Assembly (NCBI GenBank): GCA_900765235.1
Contig: CAAFRK010000227.1
Span: forward strand, 1 to 10,092
Direction of reading: 5' to 3'
Length of the DNA stretch: 10,092 nucleotides
DNA from: an uncultured Veillonella sp.
GTDB lineage: Bacteria > Bacillota_C > Negativicutes > Veillonellales > Veillonellaceae
The notes under the pieces are model-generated. The model had not been told where the DNA came from. It ran no database searches and worked only from the letters and a program-made list of their open reading frames with translations. Below, piece after piece: positions 1 to 6,360 of the stretch; positions within the stretch are counted from its first letter, which is position 1, and the number at the start of each line of letters is the position of its first letter. The translations under genes were made by a program, and so were the position numbers.

Positions 1-1
1 A

Positions 2-643
2 GACTCTACATTTTATCCTACAATGTGGCATTTAGCGACGAGTGGATCCATGGATGAAATAGCAGAGTATATCCAAGGCTTTGGCCCTATGGCCATGGTC
101 GTAAGTATGCTTCTCGATATTTTTGTTAATGCTGTTGGTTTTTTACCATCTATCTTTATATCTACCGCAAACGGTCTAGTGTTTGGTATGTGGCCAGGGA
201 TCATTATTTCTTGGCTTGCAGAAACGATTGGCGTAGTCATTAGTTTTTACATTATGCGTTACTTCTTACGTGATACAGCTGATAAGTTGATTGCTAAGAG
301 TACGGTGTTGATGAAGGTGGATGATTTCTCTGGTAAAAATGGTTTTGTGGTCATGTTATTTGCACGATCCTTACCATATTTTCCATCTGGTGTTATTACA
401 GCATTAGGTGCTATTAGTAAGATTAAACCGAGAGACTACATCTTAGCAAATTTTATTGGTAAATTTCCATCTACAGCTCTTGAAGTTGCTATCGGTACAG
501 ATATTGTAAATTTCCAAGAGAATATGGGGCGATTAGGAATTATCGTTCTTGTTGCAGGTGTTGTATACTTCATTCTTTGGAAAGTATATAAGAACTATAT
601 TAATAAGAAGAATGCGGAACAAGAACATGATCCTAATGCGTAA
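2..643 (+). CDS. TVP38/TMEM64 family (SNARE-associated) integral membrane protein, 5'-truncated by window edge
   Basis: This is a polytopic membrane protein of the TVP38/TMEM64 family, also called SNARE-associated Golgi or VTT domain and related to DedA. Bacterial members are linked to lipid scrambling or membrane homeostasis, but the exact role of this one is unknown. Numbering from the Met codon at 23, hydrophobic segments lie near residues 22-48, 52-78, 107-131 and 168-190. The family signature is visible as FARSLPYFPSG (113-123; R115, P118, P121), followed by the G-x-hydrophobic-PS element near 146-150. The C-terminus is a short charged tail. The frame is open to the left edge (codon phase begins at base 2), and the Met at 23 has no Shine-Dalgarno sequence before it. 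Family members usually begin with one more hydrophobic helix, so the real start is probably outside the window. The aminotransferase gene starts 52 bases downstream with no terminator between, so the two are probably cotranscribed. Confidence 0.88.
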   Translation, partial: DSTFYPTMWHLATSGSMDEIAEYIQGFGPMAMVVSMLLDIFVNAVGFLPSIFISTANGLVFGMWPGIIISWLAETIGVVISFYIMRYFLRDTADKLIAKSTVLMKVDDFSGKNGFVVMLFARSLPYFPSGVITALGAISKIKPRDYILANFIGKFPSTALEVAIGTDIVNFQENMGRLGIIVLVAGVVYFILWKVYKNYINKKNAEQEHDPNA

Positions 644-695
644 TTTTTCAATGTAATAATATTTTTAACTTAGTATATATGAAAGAGGCGATAGT

Positions 696-1889
696 ATGAG
701 CTTTTCTCTTCCTGAACGTGTCACTTTAAAAGGTCCAAATTTTATTCGCGAAGTATTTGAACGTGGTGTTGGCGTAGAAGGTTTTATCAGCTTTGGTATT
801 GGCAATCCAGCGCCAGAAGCGATTCCTGTGGAAATCATTGAAAAGGCTTTTGATGAAGTAGTTCACTCTAATCCAATGAGTCTTTTACAATATGGACCAA
901 TGCAAGGTGATGCACGTTTAGCGGAATTGACATTAGATCGTCTTGTAAAAGCACATAAGATGAATCCAGAAGGACAAGGCCTTATTATTTCTAATGGTGC
1001 AGGTCAATTATTAGGTCTTGTGCCAATTACTGTATTGGAACCTGGCGACGAAGTATACATGGATGAATTTACTTTCACAAGTGCCATCAATTCTGTACGC
1101 AACATGGGCGGTAAAGCATTAGGTATTAAGACTGATGAGTACGGCATGATTCCTAGTGAATTAGAAAAAGCCGCTCAGTCTGGTAAGGGTAAATATATTT
1201 ATCTAATTCCTAATTTCCAAAATCCTACAGGTATTACAATGCCATTGGAACGCCGTAAAGAAATTTATGCCATTGCTTCTAAATATGATTTATTCATCTA
1301 TGAAGATGATCCATATGGTGAAATTCGTTTCGCTGGTGAATACATTCCAACATTTAAATCTTTTGATACTGAAAATCGTGTTCTATATGCAGGTTCGTAT
1401 TCCAAGACATTATCTGCAGGTTTACGCGTAGGTTTCCTATTTGGCCCAGCAAAGGTAATCGAAGCTATCCAGGCTCTAAAGAATAATACAGCTGGTCAAA
1501 TGCCATTAGTTACACAAAAGGTGGTAGCTAAAGTTCTTGATACAATCGATTATGATGCACATTTAGAAAATGTACGTAAAGTATATAAGACTAAATGTGA
1601 AGCTTTGCTTAATGCATTTAATAAGTACGCAAGTTCTAAGGTTAAGTTAACACAGCCTACAGGTGGCATGTTTGCATGGATGACGATGCCTGAGGATGTA
1701 GATTGTGACGAATTCTTCGAAGCATGTATGAACCGTAACGTAGGGATTATTAAGTGTGGTGCCTTTGCGGCTGATGGAGCAGGGGAAGGTCATGCATTCC
1801 GCTTAAGCTATACAGTACCAACAGTAGAAGAAATCACAAAGGGCATGGAAATTCTCGGTGCTTTAACCAAAGAGTTCTGTGGCGAGTAA
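696..1889 (+). CDS. PLP-dependent class I/II aminotransferase (fold type I), LysN/2-aminoadipate-aminotransferase-like
   Basis: This cytosolic pyridoxal-phosphate aminotransferase moves an amino group between an amino acid and a 2-oxo acid. At 397 aa it has the usual family length. The diagnostic residues are in order: NPTG at 176-179; the PLP-ring-binding pair D204 and Y207 in YEDDPYGE; the Schiff-base lysine K237 in GSYSKTLSAGLRVGF with phosphate-binding R244; and the substrate-carboxylate arginine R369 in FRLSYT. The general pattern (YEDDPYGEIRF, SYSKTLSAGLR, N-terminal ISFGIGNPAPEAIP) resembles the LysN/aromatic/2-aminoadipate group, which is often fused to a GntR-type DNA-binding domain in MocR regulators. 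That domain is absent here, so this is a plain enzyme. The start is supported by GAAAGAGG at 681-688, seven bases before the ATG. Substrate specificity cannot be read from the sequence; aromatic, branched-chain and 2-aminoadipate substrates are all possible. Confidence 0.93.
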   Translation: MSFSLPERVTLKGPNFIREVFERGVGVEGFISFGIGNPAPEAIPVEIIEKAFDEVVHSNPMSLLQYGPMQGDARLAELTLDRLVKAHKMNPEGQGLIISNGAGQLLGLVPITVLEPGDEVYMDEFTFTSAINSVRNMGGKALGIKTDEYGMIPSELEKAAQSGKGKYIYLIPNFQNPTGITMPLERRKEIYAIASKYDLFIYEDDPYGEIRFAGEYIPTFKSFDTENRVLYAGSYSKTLSAGLRVGFLFGPAKVIEAIQALKNNTAGQMPLVTQKVVAKVLDTIDYDAHLENVRKVYKTKCEALLNAFNKYASSKVKLTQPTGGMFAWMTMPEDVDCDEFFEACMNRNVGIIKCGAFAADGAGEGHAFRLSYTVPTVEEITKGMEILGALTKEFCGE

Positions 1890-1893
1890 TATA

Positions 1894-1923
1894 TTGATAA
1901 AGTTTGATATGACATGATACAAT
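1894..1923 (+). promoter_or_regulatory. Predicted sigma-A promoter of the mrp gene
   Basis: The -35 element TTGATA (1894-1899) and the -10 element TACAAT (1918-1923) are 18 bases apart, each one mismatch from consensus. A TG at 1915-1916 gives an extended -10 (TGaTACAAT). The predicted transcription start is near 1930. The promoter begins only five bases after the aminotransferase stop codon, so mrp has its own transcript even if it also receives read-through. Confidence 0.6.
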
Positions 1924-1929
1924 GTAACA

Positions 1930-1948
1930 GTAGATACAGTGTATCTAC
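1930..1948 (+). promoter_or_regulatory. Perfect 19-bp palindrome at the predicted mrp transcription start
   Basis: GTAGATACA (1930-1938) and TGTATCTAC (1940-1948) are exact reverse complements around one central G. The repeat starts at the predicted +1 of the mrp promoter. This position suits a repressor operator. The one-base centre is too tight for an RNA loop at full stem length, so a DNA site for a dimeric regulator is more likely than an RNA hairpin, although a shorter stem could still form in RNA. The cognate regulator is unknown. Confidence 0.5.
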
Positions 1949-1996
1949 CATATAGAATAAAAGTTTTACATATAGATGTGAGGTAGTTCCTCAAAG

Positions 1997-2006
1997 AAAG
2001 TAGGTG
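1997..2006 (+). promoter_or_regulatory. Ribosome binding site fixing the mrp start at 2013
   Basis: AAAGTAGGTG matches the extended anti-Shine-Dalgarno complement AAAGGAGGTG with one mismatch and lies six bases before the ATG at 2013. An in-frame GTG at 2004 falls inside this site and so cannot be the start. Confidence 0.8.
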
Positions 2007-2012
2007 TTTACT

Positions 2013-2846
2013 ATGGGTTGCGGTAGCAGCAGTGATTGTGGCGGATGTCCATCTAAATCTTCTGGTTGCGGTGGCGGCGCTCCTCAACAACCTCAAGATC
2101 TTACAGCTCCATTACATGAGCTTAGTTCTGTTAAACATGTAATCGGCGTAGTATCCGGTAAAGGTGGCGTAGGTAAATCCTCCGTTACAAGCTTAATGGC
2201 TATTACTATGGCGCGTAAAGGTTACAAAGTTGGTATCCTCGATGCAGATATTACAGGTCCTTCTATTCCTAAAATGTTTGGTATCAAGGAAAAAGCATAT
2301 GCTGACGAAATTGGTATGTATCCTGTAAAATCTAAAGGCGGCATTGACGTTATGTCTGTTAACCTCCTTTTGGAAAACGATACAGATCCTGTTTTATGGC
2401 GTGGTCCTATTTTAGGCAATGTGGTAAAACAATTCTATAGTGATGTTATTTGGAAAGACATCGATTATTTATTCGTTGATATGCCGCCAGGAACAGGTGA
2501 CGTAGCAATTACTGTATATCAATCTTTGAAATTGGATGGTATCATCATTGTTACATCTCCTCAAGACTTGGTATCCATGATTGTTGAAAAAGCAGTTAAG
2601 ATGGCTGATTTAATGCAAGTGCCTATTATTGGTGTAGTGGAAAACTACTCTTACTTCCATTGCCCAGATAATGGTAAGGATTATCAAATCTTTGGTGAAA
2701 GCCACATTGAAGAAATCCTTCAAAAATACGGTCTATTATTGTTGAATCGTTTGCCAATTGATCCAACTATTGCAAATCTTTGCGATAAAGGTGATATTGA
2801 AGCTATTGAGAAAACAAATTTAGAAAACGTATCTTTACCAGAATAG
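2013..2846 (+). CDS. mrp: Mrp/NBP35-family P-loop ATPase (Fe-S cluster carrier) with N-terminal Cys cluster
   Basis: This is a cytosolic ATPase of the Mrp/ApbC/NBP35 group (SIMIBI class, MinD-like), which holds and transfers Fe-S clusters to apoproteins. It is 277 aa from the ATG at 2013. A short Gly/Ser/Cys-rich head carries C3, C9, C12 and C19, recalling the N-terminal cluster-binding region of NBP35 and of Mrp proteins in anaerobes. The deviant Walker A is GKGGVGKS at 49-56, with signature K50 and catalytic K55. The switch region DADITGPS follows, then the Walker B-like DMPPGTGD at 156-163. The family normally has a CPxC motif after ENxSY. Here it reads C217-P-D-N220, so the second cysteine is missing. 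Codon AAT at 2670-2672 encodes the Asn and the reading frame is intact, so this is not a frameshift. Cluster binding may therefore rest on C217 and the N-terminal cysteines. The gene has its own promoter and terminator. Confidence 0.93.
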   Translation: MGCGSSSDCGGCPSKSSGCGGGAPQQPQDLTAPLHELSSVKHVIGVVSGKGGVGKSSVTSLMAITMARKGYKVGILDADITGPSIPKMFGIKEKAYADEIGMYPVKSKGGIDVMSVNLLLENDTDPVLWRGPILGNVVKQFYSDVIWKDIDYLFVDMPPGTGDVAITVYQSLKLDGIIIVTSPQDLVSMIVEKAVKMADLMQVPIIGVVENYSYFHCPDNGKDYQIFGESHIEEILQKYGLLLLNRLPIDPTIANLCDKGDIEAIEKTNLENVSLPE

Positions 2847-2862
2847 GATTTATATGTTAATG

Positions 2863-2896
2863 AAAGCTGTGCATACCTAGTGATGCACAGCTTTTT
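2863..2896 (+). terminator. Rho-independent terminator after mrp
   Basis: A perfect 12-bp stem, AAAGCTGTGCAT (2863-2874) with ATGCACAGCTTT (2883-2894), encloses an eight-base loop. A run of T at 2892-2896 follows, continuing as a T-rich tract. It begins 17 bases after the mrp stop and separates mrp from the carrier gene. Confidence 0.9.
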
Positions 2897-2972
2897 CTCA
2901 TTTCTTTTTATGTTGTAATATAATATATTTATCATAAGAAGATATAAATATATTTCTAATTTCACATACTAC

Positions 2973-2981
2973 TGATATATA
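2973..2981 (+). promoter_or_regulatory. Weak candidate extended -10 element for the DASS carrier gene
   Basis: TGaTATATA is an extended -10 type sequence, but no good -35 element lies upstream (TTTCTA at 2953-2958 matches only three of six). A promoter must exist in 2897-3080, because a strong terminator lies upstream and a strong ribosome binding site downstream. This is the best placed candidate in a very AT-rich stretch and would give a leader of about 105 nt. Confidence 0.3.
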
Positions 2982-3080
2982 CTGAAGACACCGTAGGATA
3001 GGGGGCTTAGTGTGTGTTTTATAGTCACCTTGCGATGCCTTGGTATTTCAGCAGTTATATATTTTAGTTTTTTCCTATGT

Positions 3081-3086
3081 AGGAGG
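3081..3086 (+). promoter_or_regulatory. Ribosome binding site fixing the carrier start at 3094
   Basis: AGGAGG lies seven bases before the ATG at 3094. An in-frame ATG at 3088 is only one base from this site, too close to be used. An in-frame TTG at 3040 has no ribosome binding site. The start at 3094 gives the MKKLLNW N-terminus, which leads straight into the first membrane helix. Confidence 0.85.
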
Positions 3087-3093
3087 TATGTGT

Positions 3094-4494
3094 ATGAAAA
3101 AACTGTTAAATTGGATTATTCCAGCGGTCTTTGGTATAGGCCTATGGTTTATTCCAACGCCTGAGGGTTTAACACCTCAATCTTGGCATTTATTCGCCAT
3201 CTTTGTTGCTACTATCGTAGGCTTTATTACTCAGCCATTACCGATTGGTGGCGTATCTATCATTGTAATTACTGTGGCGGCTTTGACTGGTACTTTGAAA
3301 ATCGGCGAAGCTATCTCTGGTTTTGCTAACTCTGCTATTTGGTTAATCGTAGGTGCGTTCTTATTCTCTCGTGGCTTTATTAAAACTGGTTTGGGGAAAC
3401 GTATTGCGTATAATTTGATCGCTGCTTTTGGTAGTAGCTCCTTACGTTTGGCTTATGCATTAGCATTATCTGATTTAATTTTGGCTCCAGCAACTCCATC
3501 TAATACAGCTCGTGTAGGTGGTGTTATCATGCCAATTACTACAAGCTTGGCAAAAGCGTTCGGTTCTGAACCTCAAGATGGTCCTCGTAAAATTGGTTCC
3601 TTCTTGATGCAATCTATTTATCAAGTTAATACAATTACATCTGCTATGTTCCAAACATCCATGGCTGGTAACACATTGGTTGCAGCATTGGCGCTTCAAT
3701 CTTTTGGTATTGGTATCACATGGGGTGATTGGGCTATGGCTGCCATCGTGCCAGGTATTATTGCATTGATCATTATGCCGTACTTTATTTACAAAGTATA
3801 TCCACCTGAAATTACAGATGCCCGCGAAGCACAACAAATGATTAAAGAAGAGTTAAAAGGCCTTGGTAAAATGTCTTTCCAAGAATGGGTTATGCTAGGC
3901 GTATTTGTTTTGGCTTTAGTTTTATGGGCTACTTCTCAATTTACTAAAATTGATGCTACAACTGTTGCATTCTTAGGTATTTCTATTTTGCTTGCTACAA
4001 GTGTTCTTGTATGGGACGATGTTAAAAGTGAAAAAGGTGCTTGGGATACATTAGTTTGGATGGGTACATTAATGGGCTTTGCCGGTTTCTTGTCCAAATT
4101 GGGCTTCATCAAATGGGCAACAGTACTTGTAGGCGGTTATATTCCAGAAGGATCTTGGATTATTGCCTTCGTTATAGCTGTACTTATTAATACATATTCC
4201 CACTATGTATTCGCATCTTTAACTGCACATATTTCTGCAATGTTCGTAGCGTTCTCTGCAATTGCTATCTCTGCAGGTGCACCACCAATGTTGACATTGT
4301 TGATGATTGCATTCACATCTAACTTGTGTATGTCTTTGACTCACTATGCTGCAGGTCCATCTCCTGTAATCTTCAATACTGGTTATGTTCCTCAAAATAC
4401 ATGGTGGAAACTAGGTTTCTTCGCATCCGTAATCAACTTAATTATCTTTATGGGCCTTGGTTCCGTATGGATGAAAGCAATCGGTATGTGGTAA
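3094..4494 (+). CDS. DASS/SLC13-family (CitT-type) di-/tricarboxylate carrier
   Basis: This inner-membrane secondary carrier belongs to the divalent anion:sodium symporter family, CitT/TtdT/YbhI/2-oxoglutarate-malate translocator branch. Known members exchange citrate, succinate, tartrate, malate or 2-oxoglutarate. At 466 aa it is about the length of E. coli CitT. The substrate-site signature is clear: ATPSNTARVGG, with the S136-N137-T138 hairpin motif and R140. The second half carries the clade motif HYVFASLTAH and then LTHYAAGPSP (T416 to S423), which stands where other DASS proteins have the second SNT. The N-terminal IPTPEGLTPQSWHLFAIF is also typical of the CitT branch. Roughly ten or more hydrophobic segments span the chain, with one polar cytoplasmic stretch near 235-265. 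The gene is a single transcription unit closed by a strong terminator. The substrate cannot be fixed from sequence; a C4-dicarboxylate such as malate or succinate fits the pyruvate carboxylase nearby. Confidence 0.94.
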   Translation: MKKLLNWIIPAVFGIGLWFIPTPEGLTPQSWHLFAIFVATIVGFITQPLPIGGVSIIVITVAALTGTLKIGEAISGFANSAIWLIVGAFLFSRGFIKTGLGKRIAYNLIAAFGSSSLRLAYALALSDLILAPATPSNTARVGGVIMPITTSLAKAFGSEPQDGPRKIGSFLMQSIYQVNTITSAMFQTSMAGNTLVAALALQSFGIGITWGDWAMAAIVPGIIALIIMPYFIYKVYPPEITDAREAQQMIKEELKGLGKMSFQEWVMLGVFVLALVLWATSQFTKIDATTVAFLGISILLATSVLVWDDVKSEKGAWDTLVWMGTLMGFAGFLSKLGFIKWATVLVGGYIPEGSWIIAFVIAVLINTYSHYVFASLTAHISAMFVAFSAIAISAGAPPMLTLLMIAFTSNLCMSLTHYAAGPSPVIFNTGYVPQNTWWKLGFFASVINLIIFMGLGSVWMKAIGMW

Positions 4495-4582
4495 GACCAG
4501 ATATCCAGAATTTTATATACTTGTAATACATTAAAAACTATATATGTCATAGTTTGATTATAGTGTGGTTACAAAATATACG

Positions 4583-4612
4583 AAAAGCCGTCCCACTTGG
4601 GGCGGCTTTTTT
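4583..4612 (+). terminator. Rho-independent terminator after the DASS carrier gene
   Basis: A 12-bp GC-rich stem runs from 4583-4594 (AAAAGCCGTCCC) to 4599-4610 (GGGGCGGCTTTT), with one G-T wobble and an ACTT loop. Six T (4607-4612) complete a textbook intrinsic terminator about 90 bases after the stop codon. The four A at the 5' side of the stem could give weak reverse-strand termination, but no reverse gene is present. Confidence 0.94.
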
Positions 4613-4677
4613 GTGATAAAATAAGAGCAGTTAATATATTATTAATGTATATGTTGTAAAATTATACGTAAATGAAC

Positions 4678-4692
4678 TATTCATGGTGAATA
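4678..4692 (+). repeat. Small inverted repeat in the aminopeptidase leader
   Basis: TATTCA and TGAATA flank a TGG centre, giving a perfect 6-bp inverted repeat about 26 bases before the ribosome binding site AGGAGG (4718-4723). It may be an operator half-site pair or chance in an AT-rich stretch. I could not place a convincing promoter in 4613-4728; the nearest match is TAAAAT at 4657-4662, without a good -35. Confidence 0.3.
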
Positions 4693-4728
4693 TACGAATA
4701 GCATCATTATTTTACATAGGAGGAATCT

Positions 4729-6075
4729 ATGAAATTTAATAATGAACAGTTATTGAAATATATTGGTGCTTGTACATCTCCGTATCATACAGTAGATACA
4801 AGTTTACAAATGTTATTGGATTCAGGTTTCACAGAACTTAATTTAGATGATGAGTGGCAATTAGACTCTGGTTCTTATGTAGTTAATGTGTTTGGTACTA
4901 CTTTGTTTGCTTTTCATATAGGAAAGAAACCAGAACACACATTACGTATTGCCTCCGCACATACAGATTTTCCTGCAATTCGGGTTAAACCAAATCCTAT
5001 TACATCAGTAAAAGGTTATACCAAGTTAAATGTGGAAATGTACGGTGGCCTCATTGAAAATACATGGCTTGATCGTCCTTTAGGGGCTGCTGGTACTGTG
5101 GTATTAAAAGGGGAGAATGCCTTTGATGTTGATTCTGTATTAGTTGATACAAAACGTCCTATCGCAATCGTTCCAAACTTAGCTATACATATGAATCGTT
5201 CCGTTAATGATGGTGTTAAATTAAATCGTCAAAAGGAAATGCTTCCTATATTGATGATGGATCGTAAGGAAAAGGAGAATTCTAGTAAATCTTTAAATGA
5301 TCGGAATAATCCAAGCTTATTCCCAGAATCTGATATTCAATACGATGAGTGGACTACGTTCTTGGCTGATGAAGTCAACTGTGATCCATCTGAAATTTTA
5401 TCTTATGAAATGACATTATACCCAACAGAACAAGGCTGTGTATTAGGGACTGAAGGCGATTTTATTAGTGCGCCTCGTCTAGATAATTTAACATCTTGCT
5501 TTGGTGTACTATCAGGGATTATTCAGGCTCGTAAGGCTAATGCTGATGGTGTACGTTGTGCTATTCTCTTTGATAATGAAGAGGTAGGGAGTCGTACTAA
5601 ACAGGGCGGAGCAGGGATGCTTTTACCAAACCTTATTAAACGAGTATATGATGCATTAGGATATTCTAATCAAGAGATGGATAGTTTCATTTCAAAAGGA
5701 TTCATGATTTCCTCTGATGTAGCACATGGTTTGCATCCAAATTATCCTGAAAAAAATGATATCACTAATATTCCTACACTTAATAAAGGGGTGGCTCTTA
5801 AAATAGCATGTAGTCAATCTTATGCAGGTGATGCAAGAGCAATTGCTATAGTTAAGGGACTTTGTGAAGAAGCAGGTGCAAATTACCAAATTTATGTAAA
5901 TCGTTCTGATATACCTGGTGGATCTACAGTTGGGTCTATTTCATCTGCTATGTTACCAATGAGAACAATGGATGTGGGCTTACCGTTATTAGCGATGCAT
6001 TCTGCACGGGAATTAATGGGTGCAAATGATCAAGAGCAACTCAATCGATTAATGAATCATTTCTTAGGTGATTAA
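4729..6075 (+). CDS. M18-family zinc aminopeptidase (aspartyl aminopeptidase-like)
   Basis: This cytosolic metallo-aminopeptidase of clan MH, family M18, removes N-terminal, typically acidic, residues from peptides. It is 448 aa, in the usual range for bacterial ApeB/Pep18-type enzymes. The two-zinc site is complete: H78 and D80 in SAHTDFP, the bridging D252 in APRLDNLTS, catalytic and ligand E284-E285 in FDNEEVGSRTKQG, D330 in SSDVAHGLHPNYPEKND with H333, and H424 in LAMHSARELMG. The spacing agrees with the known ligand pattern of the family. The substrate-loop element GGSTVGSISSAMLP is also present. The start is supported by AGGAGG at 4718-4723, five bases before the ATG. A strong terminator upstream and about 285 bases downstream suggest a single-gene unit. 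No clear terminator follows it: the hairpins at 6098-6131 are weak. Substrate preference (Asp/Glu or broader) is inferred from the family only. Confidence 0.94.
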   Translation: MKFNNEQLLKYIGACTSPYHTVDTSLQMLLDSGFTELNLDDEWQLDSGSYVVNVFGTTLFAFHIGKKPEHTLRIASAHTDFPAIRVKPNPITSVKGYTKLNVEMYGGLIENTWLDRPLGAAGTVVLKGENAFDVDSVLVDTKRPIAIVPNLAIHMNRSVNDGVKLNRQKEMLPILMMDRKEKENSSKSLNDRNNPSLFPESDIQYDEWTTFLADEVNCDPSEILSYEMTLYPTEQGCVLGTEGDFISAPRLDNLTSCFGVLSGIIQARKANADGVRCAILFDNEEVGSRTKQGGAGMLLPNLIKRVYDALGYSNQEMDSFISKGFMISSDVAHGLHPNYPEKNDITNIPTLNKGVALKIACSQSYAGDARAIAIVKGLCEEAGANYQIYVNRSDIPGGSTVGSISSAMLPMRTMDVGLPLLAMHSARELMGANDQEQLNRLMNHFLGD

Positions 6076-6181
6076 TAACGTAGAATATAGAATTAGTTCG
6101 ATGTGCATCGATAAAAAACATATGAGTTTTTGTCATGTACAGCAACTAATGTATTTTATGATTTCGTAATTAATATAATCC

Positions 6182-6209
6182 TTTAAATATGTGGAAAATA
6201 TTGTATAAT
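6182..6209 (+). promoter_or_regulatory. Predicted sigma-A promoter of the pyruvate carboxylase gene
   Basis: A perfect -10 TATAAT at 6204-6209 lies 16 bases after a poor -35 TTTAAA (6182-6187, four of six matches). The predicted start near 6216 gives a leader of about 145 nt. A second TATAAT at 6229-6234 has no usable -35. TTGACT at 6275-6280 has no well-spaced -10. Two candidate -10 boxes in so AT-rich a region leave the exact site uncertain. Confidence 0.45.
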
Positions 6210-6235
6210 AGTTATATGTAATTATGAATATAATG

Positions 6236-6256
6236 CTCATCATAAAAAATGATGAG
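6236..6256 (+). promoter_or_regulatory. Perfect 8-bp inverted repeat in the carboxylase leader
   Basis: CTCATCAT (6236-6243) and ATGATGAG (6249-6256) flank five A. The repeat lies about 20 bases after the predicted transcription start and about 100 bases before the ATG. No T-run follows, so it is not an intrinsic terminator. Its symmetry and position suit an operator for a dimeric regulator, or a 5' stabilising hairpin. It matches no operator consensus that I know. Confidence 0.5.
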
Positions 6257-6348
6257 ATATCCAAATATATTATTTTGACTATAAGTATAGGGAATATTCA
6301 TATATTAATAAAATTGAAAGCTGATAGTTCACATTAGTGGAAGCTAGT

Positions 6349-6354
6349 AGGAGG
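6349..6354 (+). promoter_or_regulatory. Ribosome binding site fixing the carboxylase start at 6361
   Basis: AGGAGG lies six bases before the ATG at 6361. The longer in-frame start, a GTG at 6337, has no such site and would translate the ribosome binding site itself. The chosen start gives MRKIKSVLVANRGEIAIRVF, the normal N-terminus of a biotin carboxylase domain. Confidence 0.88.
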
Positions 6355-6360
6355 CAATAC

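Noticed and set aside
1979..1993. Hairpin TGAGG-TAGTT-CCTCA just before the mrp ribosome binding site
   Set aside because: The stem is only 5 bp and does not include the ribosome binding site, so no regulatory role can be supported.
2004..2012. Upstream in-frame GTG start for mrp
   Set aside because: The GTG is part of the Shine-Dalgarno sequence AAAGTAGGTG, which serves the ATG at 2013.
3040..3093. Upstream TTG (3040) and ATG (3088) starts for the carrier gene
   Set aside because: The TTG has no ribosome binding site. The ATG at 3088 is one base from AGGAGG, too close. ATG 3094 has ideal spacing.
3475..3837. 120-codon open frame on the - strand inside the carrier gene
   Set aside because: It is antisense to a well-supported transporter. 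Its product is rich in Cys, His, Asn and Arg without any recognisable domain, and there is no credible ribosome binding site or promoter.
4326..4526. 66-codon + strand frame overlapping the end of the carrier gene
   Set aside because: It is out of frame with the carrier and mostly inside it, with no ribosome binding site and no recognisable product.
4535..4555. Inverted repeat AAACTAT / ATAGTTT after the carrier stop
   Set aside because: It is short, AT-rich and lacks a T-run, and the real terminator lies 28 bases downstream; probably chance.
6098..6131. Hairpins TCGATG-TG-CATCGA and A5C-ATATGA-GT5 after the aminopeptidase as a terminator
   Set aside because: The first has a two-base loop and no T-run. 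The second is a short, nearly all A-T stem whose T-run is part of the stem. Too weak to call a terminator, although no better one exists for this gene.
6337..6360. Upstream GTG start for the carboxylase
   Set aside because: It would make the ribosome binding site part of the coding sequence and add residues not seen in the family; ATG 6361 is well placed.
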